Positions 35,493 to 46,292 are shown, counted from the first letter of the stretch. The stretch is DNA of 64,000 nt from Lactobacillaceae bacterium AF64-9pH9TA (GCA_027681045.1 JAQDCK010000003.1:68324-132323), one strand, 5' to 3'. Notes: generated by a model from the letters alone, not told the origin. Numbers and translations are program-made.

Positions 35493-37769
35493 ATGAAAAG
35501 AATTTTTGAAATTGATCCCTGGAAATTGACCAGTCACACTTTTTCAAAAGAAGACAAGCGTCTTCAAGAAAGTATGACTTCAATCGGCAACGAATACATG
35601 GGCCTGCGCGGCAACTTTGAAGAAGGCTACAGCGGCGACAGTTTGAAGGGTACCTACTACGCCGGTGTCTGGTTCCCGGACAAGACCCGGGTTGGCTGGT
35701 GGAAGAACGGTTACCCGGACTACTTCGGCAAGACCTTGAACGCCCCAAGCTTCATTGACCTGCCAGTGACCATCAACGGCCACAAGCTGGACCTGGCAAC
35801 TGATGAAATCAGTGACTTCAGCTTGAGCCTGGATATGCACCAAGGCCTGCTTACCAGAAGTTTTATTTATGAAGGCAAGGACTGCCGGGTTCAATTTACT
35901 TTCACCCGCTTCCTTAGTTCCGTCATCAAGGAAGCTGCCTTGATCAAGGTTAAGGCCACTGTCTTGAGTGGTGAGGCTGACCTGCAAATCGCCAGCCGCT
36001 TGAACGGGAACGTGGTCAACGAAGACAGCAACTACGAAGAAGGCTTCTGGGATGCCTTAAATGAAGATACTAACGGCCGCAGCATCCAGCTGCGGACCAA
36101 GCCAAACAACTTCGGTACTCCGCAATTCACGGTTCTTTTGAAGGAAGTTACCCGGGAAGACGGCCAAGTCATTTCCGGCGACTTGACGACCGCCAGCGGC
36201 GAAGTCAGCGAACTGTTCGCTAAGACTTTGACTAGCGGCCAAAGCTGGGAACTGGAAAAGGACGTCATCGTCATCACCAGCCGGGACGTGGCTGATGAAG
36301 AACAAGCTGCCAAGGCTGACGAATTGATGGCCAAATTGACCAGCAAGACTTTTGCCGAGAACCTGGCTGACCATGAAGCTGTCTGGGACAAGCGCTGGGC
36401 AAGCTGTGACGTGACGATTGACGGTGACCCGGCCGCTCAGCAGGGGATCCGCTTCAACATCCTCCAGCTCTTCATGACCTACTACGGCCAAGACCCGCGC
36501 CTTAACATCGGGCCGAAGGGCTTTACTGGTGAAAAGTACGGTGGTGCTACTTACTGGGACACTGAAGCCTTCATCGTGCCAATGTACCTGGCCGTAGCGC
36601 CTAAGGAAGTTACCAAGTCCCTCTTGGAATACCGGCACGAACAATTGCCAGGTGCCTTCCACAACGCCCGCCAGCAAGGCTTGAAGGGTGCCCTCTTCCC
36701 AATGGTTACCTTCAACGGGATTGAATGTCACAACGAGTGGGAAATCACTTTTGAAGAAATCCACCGGAACGCGGACATTCCATTCGCTATCTACCAATAC
36801 ACCCGCTACACGGGCGACGACTCCTACGTCAAGGATGAAGGCATGGACGTCCTGGTTTCAACTGCCCGCTTCTGGGCTGACCGGGTCCACTTCTCCAAGC
36901 GCAAGGGTCAGTACATGATCCACGGGGTAACCGGTCCTAACGAATACGAAAACAACGTTAACAACAACTGGTTCACCAACACCATGGCCAAGTGGCTTCT
37001 GGGCTACACCCTGGAACGCTGGCCACTGGCCACTGAAGCAGCCAAGAAGCGCCTGCAGGTAACTGACGAAGAACTGGCCAAGTGGCAAGACATCGTCGAC
37101 CGGATGTACCTGCCGGAAGACAAGGGACTGGGCATCTTCGTCCAACACGACACTTACCTGGACAAGGACCTCAGAAGCAAGGACACCATCCCGGCTGACC
37201 AATTGCCACTGAACCAGCACTGGTCCTGGGACAAGATCCTTCGGTCACCGTTCATCAAGCAAGCCGACGTTTTGCAAGGGATCTACTTCTTGAACGACCA
37301 CTACACCAAGGAAGAAAAGGAAAGAAACTACGACTTCTACGAACCAATGACGGTTCACGAAAGTTCCTTGAGCCCGTCAATTCACGCCATACTGGCTGCT
37401 GAACTGGGCAAGCAGGACAAGGCGGTTGAATTCTACGAACGGACTGCCCGCCTGGACCTGGACAACTACAACAACGACACGGTTGACGGCTTGCACATCA
37501 CTTCCATGAGCGGGAGCTGGCTGGCCATCGTGCAAGGCTTTGCCGGCATGCGCTACAACGAAGACGGCATCAGCTTTGCTCCATTCCTGCCGAAGAAGTG
37601 GTCCAGCTACAGCTTTAAGATCAACTACCGCGGCCGCATCTTGGCCCTGGCGGTTGAAAAGGACAAGGAAGTCAAGCTGACCCTGCTCTCTGGTGAAGAC
37701 TTGCCAGTCAAGGTTTGGGACCAAGAAGTAACTCTGAAAGAAGGACAAAGCCAATGCTTAAAGGATTAA
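35493..37769 (+). CDS. mapA: Maltose phosphorylase (GH65)
   Basis: 758 residues, full length for the family. It splits maltose with phosphate into glucose and beta-glucose-1-phosphate. Landmarks: N-terminal beta-sandwich starting [40 protein letters not shown], and [19 protein letters not shown], where the Glu of GPNEY is the general acid. AAGGACAAAG near the end also serves the next gene's start. It overlaps the beta-phosphoglucomutase gene by 16 bp, tying the two steps of the pathway. Confidence 0.95.
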   Translation: MKRIFEIDPWKLTSHTFSKEDKRLQESMTSIGNEYMGLRGNFEEGYSGDSLKGTYYAGVWFPDKTRVGWWKNGYPDYFGKTLNAPSFIDLPVTINGHKLDLATDEISDFSLSLDMHQGLLTRSFIYEGKDCRVQFTFTRFLSSVIKEAALIKVKATVLSGEADLQIASRLNGNVVNEDSNYEEGFWDALNEDTNGRSIQLRTKPNNFGTPQFTVLLKEVTREDGQVISGDLTTASGEVSELFAKTLTSGQSWELEKDVIVITSRDVADEEQAAKADELMAKLTSKTFAENLADHEAVWDKRWASCDVTIDGDPAAQQGIRFNILQLFMTYYGQDPRLNIGPKGFTGEKYGGATYWDTEAFIVPMYLAVAPKEVTKSLLEYRHEQLPGAFHNARQQGLKGALFPMVTFNGIECHNEWEITFEEIHRNADIPFAIYQYTRYTGDDSYVKDEGMDVLVSTARFWADRVHFSKRKGQYMIHGVTGPNEYENNVNNNWFTNTMAKWLLGYTLERWPLATEAAKKRLQVTDEELAKWQDIVDRMYLPEDKGLGIFVQHDTYLDKDLRSKDTIPADQLPLNQHWSWDKILRSPFIKQADVLQGIYFLNDHYTKEEKERNYDFYEPMTVHESSLSPSIHAILAAELGKQDKAVEFYERTARLDLDNYNNDTVDGLHITSMSGSWLAIVQGFAGMRYNEDGISFAPFLPKKWSSYSFKINYRGRILALAVEKDKEVKLTLLSGEDLPVKVWDQEVTLKEGQSQCLKD

Positions 37770-38419
37770 TTTTTGACCTGGACGGGGTCATCACTGACTC
37801 AGCAGTCTACCACCTCAAGGCTTGGCAAGACCTGGCCCGCGGTATCGGGATCGAACTGCCGGAAGAATTCGGTGACAAGTTGCGCGGCTTGTCCAGAATG
37901 GATTCCCTGGAAATCATCCTGGAATACGGGCACAAGGAAAACGACTACAGCCAGGAAGAAAAAGAAGCCCTGGCAGCCAAGAAGAACGCGGCTTACGTGA
38001 ACGCGGTCAAGGACATGACCCGGGCCGACATCCTGCCAAAGATGGCCGACCTGCTCAAGCAGGCTAAGGCCCAAGGGCTGAAGCTGGCCCTGGCCTCAGC
38101 TTCCAAGAACGCTCCTTTGATCTTGGAACAGCTGGGACTTGCCGACATGTTTGATGCCCGGGTTGACCCGGCTACCCTCAAGCATGGCAAGCCGGATCCG
38201 GAAATCTACATCCGGGCCCAGGAACTGCTTGGTTTGGAGAAGAATGAAGTAATTTCTTTTGAAGACGCGCCAGCAGGCGTAGCGGCCATCAAGGCTGCCG
38301 GCCAGTTCGCGGTCGGGATTGGCGATCCGATTGTTTTGAAGGGGGCCGACTACATCGTTGGTTCAACCAGCGCCTTGGATTTGACCGAGATTGAGAAAGT
38401 TTTTGAAGCAGAGAATTAG
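37754..38419 (+). CDS. pgmB: Beta-phosphoglucomutase
   Basis: 221 residues from ATG 37754. HAD-family enzyme turning beta-glucose-1-phosphate into glucose-6-phosphate. [12 protein letters not shown] has the phosphorylated Asp and the second Asp; the cap [21 protein letters not shown] (motif II), Lys in KHGKPDPEI and [10 protein letters not shown] (motif IV) follow. Directly downstream of and overlapping mapA, completing maltose phosphorolysis. Confidence 0.94.
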   Translation: MLKGLIFDLDGVITDSAVYHLKAWQDLARGIGIELPEEFGDKLRGLSRMDSLEIILEYGHKENDYSQEEKEALAAKKNAAYVNAVKDMTRADILPKMADLLKQAKAQGLKLALASASKNAPLILEQLGLADMFDARVDPATLKHGKPDPEIYIRAQELLGLEKNEVISFEDAPAGVAAIKAAGQFAVGIGDPIVLKGADYIVGSTSALDLTEIEKVFEAEN

Positions 38420-38429
38420 GTAAGAAAAA

Positions 38430-39536
38430 ATGGTAAAAATCAACTTAAATCACATCTACAAAAAGTATCCAAACGCGGATGACTACTCAGTTTCAGACTT
38501 CGACCTGCACATTGGCGACCATGAATTCATCGTCTTTGTCGGCCCGTCTGGCTGTGGTAAGTCAACGACCTTGCGGATGGTTGCCGGCTTGGAAGACATC
38601 ACTGAAGGGACTTTGGAAATCGGCGGCAAGGTCATGAATGACGTGGCTCCCCGCGACCGCCACATCGCCATGGTTTTCCAGAACTACGCCCTTTACCCGC
38701 ACATGACGGTTTACGACAACATGGCCTTCAGCTTGAAGCTGCGCCACTATGACAAGGCCGAAATCGACAAGCGGGTCAAGAATGCCGCTGAAGTCCTGGG
38801 CCTGGCCCACCTTTTGGAGCGGCGGCCAGCCGACTTGTCTGGTGGTCAAAGACAGCGGGTTGCCTTGGGGAGAGCGATCGTGCGTGATGCTCCGATCTTC
38901 TTAATGGACGAACCACTGTCTAACCTTGACGCCAAGCTCCGTGTCTCCATGCGGGCGGAAATCGCCAAGCTGCACCAGAACTTGAAGACGACCACCATCT
39001 ACGTTACCCACGACCAAACTGAAGCCATGACTCTGGCCGACCGGATCGTTGTCATGAACGCCGGCCGGATCCAGCAGATCGGGACGCCGAAGGAAGTCTA
39101 TAACAAGCCAGCCAACCAATTCGTTGCCGGCTTCATCGGGTCACCGCAGATGAACTTCTTCAATGTGACCTACAAGGACGGTTACATCGACGACGGCCAG
39201 GGCATCAAGCTCAAGGTGCCGGAAGGCCGGGCTAAGGTCCTGGATGCCAATGGATACAACGGCAAGGCCGTTGTGATGGGCCTGCGGCCGGAAGACATCC
39301 ACATGGAAGAAGCCTTCCTGGAAACCTGGCCGGAAGCAGTCGTTTCCGCTAAGGTTGTCGTTTCCGAACTGCTGGGTGCAACCAGCCAGCTCTACATGAA
39401 CGTTGACAAGACCGAATTCGTCGGCGTTGTCAACGCCCGTGACTTCCACAAGCCAGGTGACAGCGTCAAGGCAGGTTTCAACCTGAACAACGCTCACTTC
39501 TTTGACAAGGAAACGCAAGTAACGATTACCGATTAA
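38430..39536 (+). CDS. msmK: Sugar ABC transporter ATPase (MsmK/MalK type)
   Basis: 368 residues: Walker A GPSGCGKST, Q-loop FQNYALYPHMTVYDN, signature LSGGQRQRVALGRA, Walker B FLMDEPLSNLDAKL, then the C-terminal OB-fold regulatory domain characteristic of sugar importers (VMGLRPEDIHMEEAF). Energises MalEFG and perhaps other sugar importers. Ribosome site is weak (TTAGG), 10 bp after pgmB. Confidence 0.93.
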   Translation: MVKINLNHIYKKYPNADDYSVSDFDLHIGDHEFIVFVGPSGCGKSTTLRMVAGLEDITEGTLEIGGKVMNDVAPRDRHIAMVFQNYALYPHMTVYDNMAFSLKLRHYDKAEIDKRVKNAAEVLGLAHLLERRPADLSGGQRQRVALGRAIVRDAPIFLMDEPLSNLDAKLRVSMRAEIAKLHQNLKTTTIYVTHDQTEAMTLADRIVVMNAGRIQQIGTPKEVYNKPANQFVAGFIGSPQMNFFNVTYKDGYIDDGQGIKLKVPEGRAKVLDANGYNGKAVVMGLRPEDIHMEEAFLETWPEAVVSAKVVVSELLGATSQLYMNVDKTEFVGVVNARDFHKPGDSVKAGFNLNNAHFFDKETQVTITD

Positions 39537-39583
39537 TTCCATCAAATATCGGACGCTTAAGTAAAATTAATTCAGCTAATCAA

Positions 39584-39604
39584 CTTGCAGCTAAAGGCTG
39601 CAAG
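39584..39604 (+). promoter_or_regulatory. Intercistronic hairpin between msmK and malE
   Basis: CTTGCAGC-TAAAG-GCTGCAAG, 8-bp stem without a T run, 42 bp before malE. It is more likely an mRNA-processing or stabilising element than a terminator. A 12-bp palindrome AAACAATTGTTT (39619-39630) follows just before the ribosome site. Confidence 0.5.
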
Positions 39605-39645
39605 GTGATATAAAAAATAAACAATTGTTTGTTTAGGAGGAAAAA

Positions 39646-40863
39646 ATGAGTTTCTTTAAAAAGGCTGCTTTGAGCAGCGCTGCAGTATTGGCTGCCTTGA
39701 GTTTGTCAGCATGCTCCAAGAGTAGCAGTAGTTCATCATCAACTGCCGACAAGAAGGCATCATTGACTTTGTGGGTAGACACTGAACAAGTATCTTACTA
39801 CAAGGACATTGTTAATGACTTCCACAAGAAGTATCCAAACATTACCGTTAAGGTTACCCAAAGTCCTAACGGTTCCGCTAACGCCAAGACTGACGTTGGT
39901 AAGGACGCTTCCAAAGCAGCCGACGTCTTTGAAGTTCCAAACGACCAATTAGGCCAAATGGCAAACGCTGGTTACATTAACCCGCTGTCACCAAGTGACA
40001 CTGCCAACATCAAGAAGAACTATGTCAGCCAGGCTTCCAAGGGTGTTACCTGGAAGGGCAAGGTTTACGCTTACCCATACGCTCAACAAGCCGACACGAT
40101 TTACTACAACAAGTCCAAGCTGTCAGCTAATGACGTTAAGGACTGGGACACTTTGACTTCCAAGGGTGTTCTGGCTACTGACTTCACCAACGCCTATACT
40201 ATGTGGCCAATCTTCTTCTCAGCTGGCACTAACCTGTACGGGGAAAACGGTGAAAGCTTGAAGGGGTCAACCTTCAACAGCCAAAACGGTGTCAACGCTT
40301 TGACTTGGATTGCCAAGCAAAAGAGCAACAAGGGCGTAATGCAAACTTCAAATGCTTTGAACCAATTGAAGAAGGGCAATGCTGACGCCATCATGGACGG
40401 TCCATGGAACGCTGCCAACATCAAGAAGATCTTGGGCAAGAACTTCGCTGTTGCCAAGTACCCAACTGTAACTGTCGGCGGCAAGAAGAAGCAATTGGAA
40501 GCCTTCCTGGGTATCGAAGGTTTTGCGGTTAACTCCCACACTTCAAACGCCAAGGCCGCTTCACAATTGGCTGCTTACATCACCAACAAGAAGTCACAAT
40601 TGATCGCCCACGAAAAGGCTGGTCAAATCCCAGTTTTGAAGAGCGCTGTTAACTCAAGTGCCGTGAAGAACGATCCAGTTGCCGAGTCCGTTATCGAAAT
40701 GGCGCAACCGGGCAACTCAGTTCTGCAACCAAAGCTGCCGCAAATGGCAACCTTCTGGGACGGTGCAGCTCCTCTGATCAGCGGTACTTACGATGGCAAG
40801 ATCAAGGCCAGCCAATACAAGGCACAACTTGCCAAGTTCTCAAAGAAGATTTCTCAAAAGTAA
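39646..40863 (+). CDS. malE: Maltose/maltodextrin-binding lipoprotein
   Basis: 405 residues. Lipoprotein signal with lipobox LSACSKS (lipidated Cys near residue 23), Ser-rich spacer, then a cluster B sugar-binding fold (LTLWVDTEQVSYYKDIVNDF). It delivers maltodextrins to MalFG. Codon use is biased to AAG, GGT, CCA and CAA, a sign of high expression. Strong AGGAGGAAAAA ribosome site. Confidence 0.93.
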   Translation: MSFFKKAALSSAAVLAALSLSACSKSSSSSSSTADKKASLTLWVDTEQVSYYKDIVNDFHKKYPNITVKVTQSPNGSANAKTDVGKDASKAADVFEVPNDQLGQMANAGYINPLSPSDTANIKKNYVSQASKGVTWKGKVYAYPYAQQADTIYYNKSKLSANDVKDWDTLTSKGVLATDFTNAYTMWPIFFSAGTNLYGENGESLKGSTFNSQNGVNALTWIAKQKSNKGVMQTSNALNQLKKGNADAIMDGPWNAANIKKILGKNFAVAKYPTVTVGGKKKQLEAFLGIEGFAVNSHTSNAKAASQLAAYITNKKSQLIAHEKAGQIPVLKSAVNSSAVKNDPVAESVIEMAQPGNSVLQPKLPQMATFWDGAAPLISGTYDGKIKASQYKAQLAKFSKKISQK

Positions 40864-40916
40864 TTTAATTAAGCAGCAACAACTTTAATTAAGCTTGAGA
40901 AGGAGAGTAATGAAAA

Positions 40917-42275
40917 ATGTTTAAAAGAAAAGGACATGTTCCTCCGAAAGCCAGCTACAAAGAAGTCTGGTCCAAGGGGGACGCGGCTGACAAGCTGTCC
41001 TTCTTCTTCATGGGCGCCAGCGCTCTGAAGAATAAGCAGTGGGCCAAGGGTCTCAGCTTGCTGATCAGTGAAATTGTTTTTCTGGTCTGGTTCATTTTTA
41101 GCGGGGTCAGTGCCCTCAGCATCCTGAGCAACCTTGGGGAAAACAAGACCAAGAAGGTTGTCTTTGACCAAGCGCAAGGCGTTTACGTGACCAAACAACC
41201 AGACAACTCCGTCTTGATCCTCCTCTTCGGGATCATGGCCCTCTTCCTGGTCATCGGTTTCATCTGCCTCTATGTCACCAACTTGCGCTCAACCCGGGCC
41301 AACTACATCAAGAAGCGTGATGGCAAGCACATTGCCACCAATAAGGAAGAACTGGCCAGCCTGCTGGACTCCCGCCTGCACGCGACCTTAATGTTTATTC
41401 CTGTGCTGGGGATTCTCCTCTTCACTGTTTTGCCAACTGTCTTCATGATTTCCATGGCCTTTACCAACTACGACCGCCAACACCCGATCGGCTTCTCCTG
41501 GACTGGTTTCCAGGCCTTCGGCAATGTTTTGAGCGGGGACCTGGCCGGGACTTTCTTCCCTGTCCTGGGCTGGACCTTGATCTGGGCCGTAGCTGCCACG
41601 GCAACCACCTTCTTAGGTGGGGTGCTCCTGGCCCTCTTGATTGAATCCAAGGGGATCAAGCACCGGAAAGTATGGCGGACGATCTTCATCGTGGCTTACG
41701 CCGTACCGCAATTCGTTTCCTTGCTGCTGATCGCGCAATTCCTGGACGCGCAGGGTCCTTTGAACACCCTGTTGCAAAACTGGGGCTGGATCTCAGGGCC
41801 GATTCACTTCATCGACAATGAAGCTGCCCCTTGGGTAGCCCGGCTGACGGTTATCATCGTCAACATGTGGATTGGTATTCCGGTTTCCATGCTGGTTTCC
41901 ATGGCGATTATCCAAAACCTGCCACAAGACCAGATTGAAGCCGCGAGAATCGACGGGGCTAACGCCTTCCAGATTTTCCACAACATTACCTTCCCGCAGA
42001 TCCTCTTTGTCATGGGTCCGTCCTTGATTCAGCAATTCATCGGCAATATCAACAACTTCAACGTTATCTTCCTGTTGACTGGTGGTAAGCCAATGAACAA
42101 CAACTACAACGGTGCCGGCTCAACCGACCTTCTGGTCAACTGGCTCTACAACCTGACCTTCGGTCAGCAGCAGCGCTACAACGCCTCAGCCGTTCTGGGC
42201 ATCTTGATCTTCATCTTGAGTGCGACGATTTCCTTGATCGCTTACCGTCACACCACTGCGTTTAAGGAGGGATAA
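40917..42275 (+). CDS. malF: Maltodextrin ABC permease MalF
   Basis: 452 residues, about eight helices. As in other lactobacilli there is a long N-terminal extension with two helices before the core. The EAA loop is EAARIDGANAFQIFHNITFP near residue 342. Start at 40917 follows AGGAGA. Tandem 11-mers TTTAATTAAGC lie in the gap after malE. Confidence 0.93.
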   Translation: MFKRKGHVPPKASYKEVWSKGDAADKLSFFFMGASALKNKQWAKGLSLLISEIVFLVWFIFSGVSALSILSNLGENKTKKVVFDQAQGVYVTKQPDNSVLILLFGIMALFLVIGFICLYVTNLRSTRANYIKKRDGKHIATNKEELASLLDSRLHATLMFIPVLGILLFTVLPTVFMISMAFTNYDRQHPIGFSWTGFQAFGNVLSGDLAGTFFPVLGWTLIWAVAATATTFLGGVLLALLIESKGIKHRKVWRTIFIVAYAVPQFVSLLLIAQFLDAQGPLNTLLQNWGWISGPIHFIDNEAAPWVARLTVIIVNMWIGIPVSMLVSMAIIQNLPQDQIEAARIDGANAFQIFHNITFPQILFVMGPSLIQQFIGNINNFNVIFLLTGGKPMNNNYNGAGSTDLLVNWLYNLTFGQQQRYNASAVLGILIFILSATISLIAYRHTTAFKEG

Positions 42276-42277
42276 AA

Positions 42278-43135
42278 TTGAAGTCTTACTCTAACCAGAG
42301 AAAAGTATCCCTTTTCTTCAGATATTTATTGCTGACGATTTTAGCAATTTTGTGGTTGATCCCCATCCTCTGGATCGTTTTGGCCAGCTTCTCATACAAT
42401 GACACTGGCTTTATCTCAACTTTCTTCCCTGAAAAATGGACCCTCCAGAACTATATCGGGATCTTTACCAACTCCCAGTTCCCATACCTGTACTGGATTA
42501 TCAACACTTTGCTCGTGGCCATCATTTCCGCCACTCTGTCAACCTTCTTCCAAATCTCGGTTGCTTACGTCCTGTCCCGCTTACGCTTCAAACTCCGCAA
42601 GCCATTCCTGCAGATTGCCCTGGTTTTGGGCATGTTCCCTGGTTTCATGGCCATGATTGCCCTTTACTACATCTTGAAGGGGCTGAACATGCTGAACCTG
42701 GGCGGCTTGATCCTGGTCTACGTCGGTGGTGCCGGCCTTGGCTTCTACGTTGCCAAGGGTTTCTTCGACACTATCCCGCGGTCACTGGATGAAGCAGCTG
42801 AACTGGATGGTGCAACCAAATGGCAGGTCTTCACTAAGATCGGCCTGCCGCTCTCCAAGCCAATGATCGTCTACACAGCTTTAACGACTTTCATGGCACC
42901 ATGGGTAGACTTCATCTTCTCCGGGATCATCCTCTCAACTTCAGGTGACCCAAAGACCTACACGATCGCGTATGGTCTGTACAACATGCTTTCTTCTTCA
43001 AAGGGGAGCGCGACGACCTACTTCGCCCAATTTGTGGCCGGCTGTGTCATCATCGCTATCCCAATCACGATTCTCTTCATCATCATGCAGAAGTTCTACG
43101 TCAGTGGGATTACTGCAGGTGCTGACAAGGGTTAA
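42278..43135 (+). CDS. malG: Maltodextrin ABC permease MalG
   Basis: 285 residues, six helices, EAA loop DEAAELDGATKWQVFTKIGLP. TTG start at 42278 with AAGGAGG 7 nt upstream and 2 bp after malF. Last gene of the operon that begins at mapA. Confidence 0.93.
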   Translation: MKSYSNQRKVSLFFRYLLLTILAILWLIPILWIVLASFSYNDTGFISTFFPEKWTLQNYIGIFTNSQFPYLYWIINTLLVAIISATLSTFFQISVAYVLSRLRFKLRKPFLQIALVLGMFPGFMAMIALYYILKGLNMLNLGGLILVYVGGAGLGFYVAKGFFDTIPRSLDEAAELDGATKWQVFTKIGLPLSKPMIVYTALTTFMAPWVDFIFSGIILSTSGDPKTYTIAYGLYNMLSSSKGSATTYFAQFVAGCVIIAIPITILFIIMQKFYVSGITAGADKG

Positions 43136-43215
43136 CACACAAACCCGAACAACATTTCATTCAATCCTTGCCTTCTCAGCGAAAAGAATCTGAGAATATC
43201 TCGGATTCGATTAAA

Positions 43216-43260
43216 GAAAAACAGTGGAAGCTTCCTTACGAAGCTTTCCACTGTTTTTTT
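43216..43260. terminator. Bidirectional terminator after malG
   Basis: AAAAACAGTGGAAGCTTC pairs with GAAGCTTTCCACTGTTTTT, one bulge, then T run; serves malG and the convergent GH31 gene. Confidence 0.9.
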
Positions 43261-43286
43261 GTCTAAAAATATCGAAAAATTACGGC

Positions 43287-46200
43287 TTATTTAAGGGGAC
43301 GGTAGAAGTCGATGCCGCTGGCGGCAGCGTAATCGCCGGTTGTTTCCAGAATGCTGAGGCGGACAGCCTTGGCGCTGACCCCTCTGAGGCCGATAACCTT
43401 GTTCTTGCAGTCGCTGTTGAACTGGTAGTCAGTCCCGTAGCTGGTGAAGTTTTCCCCATCGGTGGAGATTTCCACCCGCATCCGCAGAGGCCGGCCATCC
43501 CGGCTGCTGGCTCTTGGCACGTAGATCAGCTTATTTAATTCCGTTTGGTCCGGGAAGCTGAAGGTCAAGGTCAGTGGCTGGTCTTCGCTTGGTTTGCCCG
43601 TGCTTTGCCAGTCGGTTGCCATTCTCCGGTCCAGGAGGTTTTTCAGCTGGTGGCCGCTTGCGCTTTCCTGGCTAGAAGTGACTTTGACATTTGAGATGAT
43701 AAAGTCCCGCGGGTCCCGCTTGGTCTTAACCTGCAAGAGGTCGGACCATTCGGATACCTTGTAGCCAGCTTCATAGCGCAGACGCAACCGGTAGCCAGTG
43801 TTGGCAGCCAGGTCGGTAAAGGTGAAGATGTTCCCGCTGATCCCGGTGTAGAGCAGGCCGTTCAATTCAATCTGGACACTAGGCGTCCGCTGGGCCCACT
43901 TGACTGTCAAAGAGTGGGCACTGATCTTGTCCCTGTCGACTTCAACCTTGCCCGGCAGTGGCAGAGCGGCGTCGGTTATCTGATGAACCAGCTGCTCATT
44001 GGCGAAGCGGAAGTTGTTGACCAGGATTTCCAGCTTTTCCTGCTTGATGTCCCGCTCCTGCAATTTGATGATCAAAGCCGGGCGAGGTGTTGCGCCCAAG
44101 TCCTTGAAGCCTTCCGGCCAGCAGAACTTGTTGTCGTAGTAGAAGCCTTCCTTGGCTCTTTGCAGAGTTTCCGGCGTGCCGTATTCAGTCAAGGTAACGA
44201 CTTCCTCGTCGCCGGCCCGGAGCTTGATTTCGTCTGGGTGCTGGTCACAGTATATATAAAGGAAGGTTTGCTCTTTAATGGCCATGTTCGGGTAGTAGCC
44301 GGTGGTCGGTTCGATGATCACGCGCAGCTTGCTGTCGGCCACATGGGTGCGGATGACGGTTTGGGCACTGTTGTGCTTGTAGTCGCTTTGGTCATTGTCG
44401 CTGTAAGTGCTGATGGTGGCGTCGCCTTGCGGGTAGAGAACGAAGCGCCGGTTGCCCAGGTAGAAGATGCTGCCACCTCTGACGAAGACAGGCAATTGCC
44501 AAAGGGGGTACTTGTGCCGGTTGTAGACCCGGCCGCCCATCAAGCGGTCGCCGGTAAAGAGGTTAATCCAGACAGTCTGCTTGTCGGGCAGGTAAATCCG
44601 GTCGCGGACGCTCATGCCTTGATTGTCAGACTTGCCGTTGACGATTGGCGCGACAAGCAATTGGTCACCCAGCATGAATTCATCGGCAAAGTCCCGGCCG
44701 TAGCCAACCTGTTCATGCGGAAAGGCCATAAGCAGGGGCCGGACCAGGGGCAGGCCGTCCTGGGCCTGGCGGCTGAGAGCATAAAGGTAAGGCTTCAGCT
44801 GCTCACGTAAGCCGAGGTAGGCCTTCATGATCCGGGAGACCTTGTTGTTGAAGGCGAAAGGCGTCTTGCTGAGGGGGCTTTGGTCATCGATGGTGAAGAA
44901 AAGCGGGGTAAAGGTCTTCCATTCCAGGTCGCGGACAGCAACTTGGGCATTTTCCTGGCCGTGCTTGCCGCCGGCAGCGGCCCCGATGAAGGGCAGGCCA
45001 GACAAACCAGCACCTAATAAGGTAGAGATTTGTGTTTTGATGCTGGACCAGTCACCGCTGACATCGCCGAAGGCCAGGACAGCCTGGCTTTGGTAAGGAA
45101 GGAGGCTGTCGCGGACCAGGGTAAGGGGCTTGGCTTTCGGATTTTCCTTAGCCAGGTCGGAATTGACGGCGGTCAAGTCGCTGCTTGGGTCGTCGACCGC
45201 GGAAAATTCGCTGTGGTGGGCTAAAGGCTGGCCCTTTTCACTCCAGAAGCCTGGATGGCAGTTATGGCTTTGGGCATAGCTGGCAAAGGCGGCAAAGTCA
45301 TCGGGCTTAGCGGCAGCATGGCTTTCATAGTTGGGGATGATCCAGGATAATGGGAAGCCCCAGCGCTGGTAGCGGTCCAGCATGGCCCGGGCGGAGAACT
45401 GGTAGTCCTTTTCCCCGTTTAGGCTAGGCAGGCGGCCGCTGTTTTCCATCTTTCTGGAGTAGTAGCGGTTGTCTTCAAAGCGGACTGCTTCATGGCCCTT
45501 GCCGTCAGCTCCTTGCCAGGAGCCATCAAGGAAGTTGCCGAGGTGGCCGAAGGAGAGTGCGTAGCTGGGCAGCATGAAGGGCTTGCCGGTCAAATAATAG
45601 AAGCTGGACAGCAATTCTTGCGGAGAGTTTCCTATTATATAGTAGCTGTCAAAGACCGGGGTCCGGTGGCTGAGGATGGTGAGCTGGGAATTTTGCCGGC
45701 CGAAGTCATAGTGGCCAGTCGCGGTCGTGTTGCGTAGTTCGGCAAAGCCAGCGTTGGTCCAGAAGAAAGGCACGGCAGCCAGAACACCGTCAGCCCCGGT
45801 GATACCGTCGGTTTTGATGGTGATTTTTTCGCCCTTGTGGCTGAAGTGGCCGTTTTGAACCCCGCCGCCGTAGTAGTATTCGTTTTGCCCTTGCTTCAGG
45901 ATTTCGATGCTGTGCTTGCCGCTCAGTTCGAGGGCGGAAGCCTGGACCATCCGCGGCCGGTGGACGGACTCGTCAAAGATGCTGAAGCTGCCGGTTTTCT
46001 GCTGGAAAATCAACTTGCAGCTGCCAGTGGTGATGATGAACATGTCGCTGGTCGCGTGGGCCGTGGCCCGGGCGAAACATTGCGGGTCGGGCTCGATGCC
46101 TTTGACCAGCATGTCGTCAGTTTCGGCAAATTCTTGACTTGGATCCAGCCAGTAGCGGAAGATGCCACTTGCGATCAAGTAGACGCGGGCGATCTCGCCG

Positions 46201-46292
46201 GTCGCGTAATGAAGCTCATAGTAATTTTCACGCTTATTGACGCCAACCAGTCTTCCTAATTGATGTCTTGAATTTTGCAGGTCTGCAGTCAT
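43287..46292 (-). CDS. GH31-family protein with FN3 and F5/8C modules, atypical active site
   Basis: 1001 residues, no signal peptide. GH31 N-terminal beta domain (about 1-245), barrel (about 246-570; GKPFMLPSYALSFGHLGNF), C-terminal beta domains, an FN3-like unit (about 790-870) and an F5/8 type C carbohydrate-binding domain (about 880-998). The acid/base region is recognisable (AFGDVSGDWSSIKTQ, D410; LGAGLSGLPF). The usual nucleophile motif (DMNEP or KLDVAW) is absent after HPGFWSE; the region instead reads SEFSAVDDPSSDL. It may use a shifted Asp, have changed chemistry, or be a lectin-like relative. Position beside the maltose locus suggests alpha-glucan or isomalto-oligosaccharide substrates. 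Confidence 0.82.
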   Translation of the reverse strand: MTADLQNSRHQLGRLVGVNKRENYYELHYATGEIARVYLIASGIFRYWLDPSQEFAETDDMLVKGIEPDPQCFARATAHATSDMFIITTGSCKLIFQQKTGSFSIFDESVHRPRMVQASALELSGKHSIEILKQGQNEYYYGGGVQNGHFSHKGEKITIKTDGITGADGVLAAVPFFWTNAGFAELRNTTATGHYDFGRQNSQLTILSHRTPVFDSYYIIGNSPQELLSSFYYLTGKPFMLPSYALSFGHLGNFLDGSWQGADGKGHEAVRFEDNRYYSRKMENSGRLPSLNGEKDYQFSARAMLDRYQRWGFPLSWIIPNYESHAAAKPDDFAAFASYAQSHNCHPGFWSEKGQPLAHHSEFSAVDDPSSDLTAVNSDLAKENPKAKPLTLVRDSLLPYQSQAVLAFGDVSGDWSSIKTQISTLLGAGLSGLPFIGAAAGGKHGQENAQVAVRDLEWKTFTPLFFTIDDQSPLSKTPFAFNNKVSRIMKAYLGLREQLKPYLYALSRQAQDGLPLVRPLLMAFPHEQVGYGRDFADEFMLGDQLLVAPIVNGKSDNQGMSVRDRIYLPDKQTVWINLFTGDRLMGGRVYNRHKYPLWQLPVFVRGGSIFYLGNRRFVLYPQGDATISTYSDNDQSDYKHNSAQTVIRTHVADSKLRVIIEPTTGYYPNMAIKEQTFLYIYCDQHPDEIKLRAGDEEVVTLTEYGTPETLQRAKEGFYYDNKFCWPEGFKDLGATPRPALIIKLQERDIKQEKLEILVNNFRFANEQLVHQITDAALPLPGKVEVDRDKISAHSLTVKWAQRTPSVQIELNGLLYTGISGNIFTFTDLAANTGYRLRLRYEAGYKVSEWSDLLQVKTKRDPRDFIISNVKVTSSQESASGHQLKNLLDRRMATDWQSTGKPSEDQPLTLTFSFPDQTELNKLIYVPRASSRDGRPLRMRVEISTDGENFTSYGTDYQFNSDCKNKVIGLRGVSAKAVRLSILETTGDYAAASGIDFYRPLK

